NCBI GenBank assembly: GCA_964602055.1
Contig: CAZRPU010000052.1
Span: forward strand, 1-15,850
Reading direction: 5' to 3'
From: JACPLA01 sp964602055
GTDB lineage: Bacteria; Bacteroidota; Ignavibacteria; UBA10030
Length of the DNA: 15,850 bases
Made by a program: the position numbers and the translations under genes
Notes under the pieces: model-generated
Told to the model about the DNA's origin: nothing
What the model saw: only the letters and a program-made list of their open reading frames with translations
Database searches by the model: none
Part shown: in pieces, positions 13,077 to 15,850 of the stretch
How the letters are laid out: each line of letters starts with the position of its first letter
Numbering within the stretch: the stretch's first letter is position 1

Positions 13077-15761
13077 ATGATCGGCATAACTATCTCCCAT
13101 TACAAGATTCTCGAAAAGCTCGGAGAGGGTGGCATGGGCGTCGTCTATAAGGCCCAGGACGGAAAGCTTAACCGCGCCGTCGCGCTTAAGTTCCTCCCCG
13201 AACACATCTCCTCATCCGACCAGGACGTCGCTCGGTTTACCCAGGAAGCACAGGCGGCGGCCGGATTGAGCCATCCCAATATTTGCACCATCTACGGAAT
13301 CGAGGAGGCTGACAAAAAAACATTCATTGTGATGGAATTTGTGGATGGCCAAACCCTCCAGGAAAAGAAGTCGACCTTCTCGATGAAGCAGGCTCTCGAC
13401 ATCGGCATCCAGATCGCCGAAGGTCTCGCCGCAGCCCATGAAAAGGGCATTGTCCACCGGGATATCAAGCCGGAAAACATCATGATCCGCAAAGACGGGC
13501 GCGTGCAGATCATGGACTTCGGGCTCGCGAAACTGCGAGGCGCTTCCAGGCTCACAAAAGAAGGGAGCACCGTCGGGACTGCGGGGTATATGTCACCCGA
13601 ACAGGTCCAGGGACAGGAAACGGATCATCGCTCAGATATTTTCTCCCTGGGGGTCTTGCTCTACGAGATGATCACAGGTCAGCCCCCATTCAAGGGCGTG
13701 CACGAAACGGCAATCTCCTATGAGATCGTGAACGTCGATTCCCCGCCGATGTCTTCAATCAAATCTGAGATACCTCCCGAACTGGACGGCATCGTTCTTG
13801 AATGCCTCGAGAAAGATCCGAAGGAGCGGACGCAGTCTGCCAGCCAGGTTGCCGTTGACCTGAAGCGCTACCGGAGATCGTCGAGCAAATCGCGGGCAAG
13901 CAGAATCACAGCCGCGCGTCCGCTGCAATCTGGTTCTACCGGGGCAGTGGAGGTCGCACCTGACTCGGCAGGAGTGCGTTCACCTTCGTGGACTCTGACT
14001 GGCGGGATTGCGCTCGCAATGCTCATTCTTGGCCTCGCCGCCTCGCTCCTTCTTTCCGGGCGCGAGGCTGCCATGCCCATCGTTCGAGCAACGATTGGCA
14101 TGCCCCCGGGTATCCGATACGACGACGGATTGGGCGGAAATTCCGTTATCTCTCCGGATGGTTCAGTGATCCTCTTTGCGGGGAGGGACTCGGTCGGGAC
14201 TTCCCGGCTGTGGACCCGCCCACTCGGCAGTGAGTCCTCAACCCCGCTTCCAGGCACGGAGAACGCGACATATCCGTTCTGGTCGCACGACAGCAAGGCC
14301 ATCGGATTTTTTGCGGACGGCGCACTTCGGACCATAGCGGCATCAGGCGGACCGGTCGTGTCCCTGGCAGAAGCACCGTTTGGCAGAGGAGCAGCATGGA
14401 GTTCCAACGGGACGATCATTTTTGCACCGACCTTGCTCGACCCGAATCTCTATGGAATTGTTTCCGGCGGCGGGACTGCACGTCCTGTCACAGCATTTGA
14501 CACCTCGGCAGGCAGGGTGCCTCGATTCCCGAGCTTCCTTCCCGACGGCGACCATTTTGTGTTTGCGATGCTCGAAACAGGAACGAATGCTTCTGACATC
14601 TTTTTGGGATCACTTCAATCAGGCGAAACCGAACAGATTATCAAGGATGGTGCGAGTCCGGTTTATGCAAACGGTCATCTCCTTTTTCTGCGTCAGGGAA
14701 TCCTGATGGCTCAACCGATGGATCCTGATTCCAGAAAGCTCTCCGGCAATCCTGTCTCGTTACAGGGAAATGTGGTCCTGTGGACGGCACGGGCGAAGGC
14801 TGATTTCTCGTCATCAACGACTGGTGTGATGCTGTATGCGGGCCGCGCATCTTCGCAGACGAACGAGAACGAGTTCGTTTGGATTTCGGAATCAGGCGCA
14901 GTGGAGAGTATTCTTCATGCACCGACGTTTTCCCGGTCATCGCTCTCAGCTGATGGCTCCCGTATTGCTTTCGGGCAGGCCCTGCAGGCGAGCGGAGTTG
15001 ATATTTGGACGTACGACACACGACGAAAAGTGACGACGCGGCTCTCATTCGTGGCGCCCAAAAGCGCGGCCACGACGCCCATATGGTCAAGAGATGGGCA
15101 GACGATCTACTACAACTCGGAACAGCTCGGCGCCAAAGCGGCGATTTACGCAAAACATGCGGACGGCTCCGGTCAGGAAGAGCTTCTCGCAGACGGCGGG
15201 CGGGATGCAAAGGCAGGATATTACCCCGAAGACGTTTCCCCCGACGGACGATATCTCCTGTTCCGCATCACGAATGATTTTGAATGGGAGCTTGCAATCC
15301 TGGATCTGGCCAGCACGGCCCGACCCATACCTCCAACGCGATTAGGAATTCAAGCCAGGTTTGGAAAGTTTTCTCCTGATGGGAAATGGATTGTGTATAC
15401 AACCGGTGTTTCCGGCGAAAGACAGATCGTTGTGTCGGCTTTCCGTGGACGGCCTGGTACATGGCAGGTTTCATCGACAGAAGGAACAGACCCGCTGTGG
15501 ATCGGGTCGAAAATTATCTATGCGTCCCCCACACGGTCATCGTGGACGCAGGTGGAAGTGTCTTTCTCCGCGGGTAGCCCTGTTTTTACTCAGGCCCGAC
15601 CGATGTTTCCGAACACGGGCGCAGGATCGGGAGTGTTCATCATCGGCTATTCAAAATTCAGAAAGGCATATCTCGGCTTGCGGCCCGTGGGAGCCGGTGC
15701 TTCCGAGGCACAACTCTCGTTGATTGTCAATTGGCCGGCACTCGCGAAAGAGAAGGAATAA
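13077..15761 (+). CDS. Kinase 5: transmembrane Ser/Thr protein kinase with PD40/TolB-like beta-propeller
   Basis: The 894-residue protein has an intact kinase domain (about 9-268): GEGGMG 16-21, Lys38, HRD 127-129, Asn134, DFG 147-149, SPE 173-175. After a Ser/Arg-rich linker comes one membrane segment (about 306-327). Residues about 355-880 hold propeller-type repeats (SVISPDGSVILFAG, PFWSHDSKAIGFF, LSADGSRIAFGQ, PIWSRDGQTIYYN, VSPDGRYLLFR, KFSPDGKWIVYTT). The protein ends LSLIVNWPALAKEKE, a tail shape familiar from acidobacterial and FCB kinases of this class. Unlike kinase 1, its first blades carry the TRPLGS..PLPGTENATYPFW signature, so the two propellers are different subfamilies. The start at 13077 follows GAGGG at 13068-13072 and overlaps mini-frame c. 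Likely membrane receptor; ligand and targets unknown. Confidence 0.93.
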   Translation: MIGITISHYKILEKLGEGGMGVVYKAQDGKLNRAVALKFLPEHISSSDQDVARFTQEAQAAAGLSHPNICTIYGIEEADKKTFIVMEFVDGQTLQEKKSTFSMKQALDIGIQIAEGLAAAHEKGIVHRDIKPENIMIRKDGRVQIMDFGLAKLRGASRLTKEGSTVGTAGYMSPEQVQGQETDHRSDIFSLGVLLYEMITGQPPFKGVHETAISYEIVNVDSPPMSSIKSEIPPELDGIVLECLEKDPKERTQSASQVAVDLKRYRRSSSKSRASRITAARPLQSGSTGAVEVAPDSAGVRSPSWTLTGGIALAMLILGLAASLLLSGREAAMPIVRATIGMPPGIRYDDGLGGNSVISPDGSVILFAGRDSVGTSRLWTRPLGSESSTPLPGTENATYPFWSHDSKAIGFFADGALRTIAASGGPVVSLAEAPFGRGAAWSSNGTIIFAPTLLDPNLYGIVSGGGTARPVTAFDTSAGRVPRFPSFLPDGDHFVFAMLETGTNASDIFLGSLQSGETEQIIKDGASPVYANGHLLFLRQGILMAQPMDPDSRKLSGNPVSLQGNVVLWTARAKADFSSSTTGVMLYAGRASSQTNENEFVWISESGAVESILHAPTFSRSSLSADGSRIAFGQALQASGVDIWTYDTRRKVTTRLSFVAPKSAATTPIWSRDGQTIYYNSEQLGAKAAIYAKHADGSGQEELLADGGRDAKAGYYPEDVSPDGRYLLFRITNDFEWELAILDLASTARPIPPTRLGIQARFGKFSPDGKWIVYTTGVSGERQIVVSAFRGRPGTWQVSSTEGTDPLWIGSKIIYASPTRSSWTQVEVSFSAGSPVFTQARPMFPNTGAGSGVFIIGYSKFRKAYLGLRPVGAGASEAQLSLIVNWPALAKEKE

Positions 15762-15780
15762 AGAAATCCAGGAGCTGCAC

Positions 15781-15850
15781 ATGATTGGCACAACCATCAG
15801 TCATTACAAAATTCTGGAGAAACTTGGAGAAGTCCCAAAATGGCCCACGA
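15781..15850 (+). pseudogene. Further kinase head, probably broken, cut by the window end
   Basis: ATG 15781 has a strong ribosome-binding site (AGGAG 15770-15774, six bases upstream) and reads MIGTTISHYKILEKLGE, then VPKWPT. The switch from kinase sequence occurs at the same codon as in copies a, b and c, and shares GTCCCAAA before diverging. It is probably another broken head, followed by a different element; the rest lies outside the window. Confidence 0.6.

Larger units (their letters stand above)
12934..13080 (+). pseudogene. Broken kinase head 'c': 48-codon frame, kinase start fused to palindromic repeats
   Basis: ATG 12934 reads MIGQTISHYKILEKLGE, then VPNFPASVSQRAVGSLRTPS. The 17-residue head and the 44-base core repeat copies a and b, but the 3' part (after 13032) has diverged. 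TGA 13078-13080 overlaps the kinase 5 ATG at 13077 as ATGA. Its length is the same as copy b despite the divergence. Confidence 0.75.

Overview
The window is a single-strand (+) array of Hanks-type serine/threonine protein kinase genes. It holds five complete kinases (869-3502, 4518-7109, 7270-9663, 9910-12816, 13077-15761). The 3' end of another sensor-type protein lies at the left edge, and a further kinase start is cut by the right edge. Every kinase begins with nearly the same module (ISHYKILEKLGE followed by the glycine-rich loop), then one membrane segment, then a different C-terminal half: PD40/TolB-like beta-propeller (kinases 1 and 5), TolB/FlgO-like domain plus TPRs (kinases 2 and 3), or a PEGA-like, FGE/SUMF1-like and alpha/beta-hydrolase fusion (kinase 4). 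Expanded kinase families of this kind are known from Acidobacteriota and from FCB-group lineages such as Ignavibacteriota and KSB1. GC looks moderate, in the low fifties by eye. The sequence does not fix the phylum; an FCB-like or acidobacterial genome is my inference.

Layout: 2-799 is a TPR C-terminus. 869-3502 is kinase 1, followed by a terminator-like hairpin at 3559-3592. 3712-4521 is a Y1 (HUH) transposase of the REP-associated (RAYT) type, with two copies of a double palindrome embedded in frame in its own coding sequence. Its stop overlaps the start of kinase 2 by ATGA. After kinase 2 the gaps between kinases are no longer ordinary spacers. They are filled by short reading frames that restart the kinase N-terminus, break off after about 17 residues, run through hairpin-forming repeats, and end in an ATGA overlap with the next reading frame (7124-7273, 9666-9812, 9809-9913, 12833-12937, 12934-13080). 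A further broken start begins at 15781.

The most unusual content is this combination: a RAYT transposase, several classes of palindromes with short spacers, and repeated broken copies of one kinase start. It looks like an array in which a conserved kinase head is repeatedly duplicated, invaded by palindromic elements and joined to new sensor tails, while open reading frames and translational coupling are kept. Whether the broken heads work as coupling leaders or recombination substrates, or are only debris, cannot be decided from this window.

The intact kinases probably act as inner-membrane receptors, with a cytoplasmic N-terminal kinase domain and an extracytoplasmic C-terminal sensor or scaffold. 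No downstream substrate genes are visible. No tRNA, rRNA or CRISPR array was seen, and no gap exceeds 300 bases.
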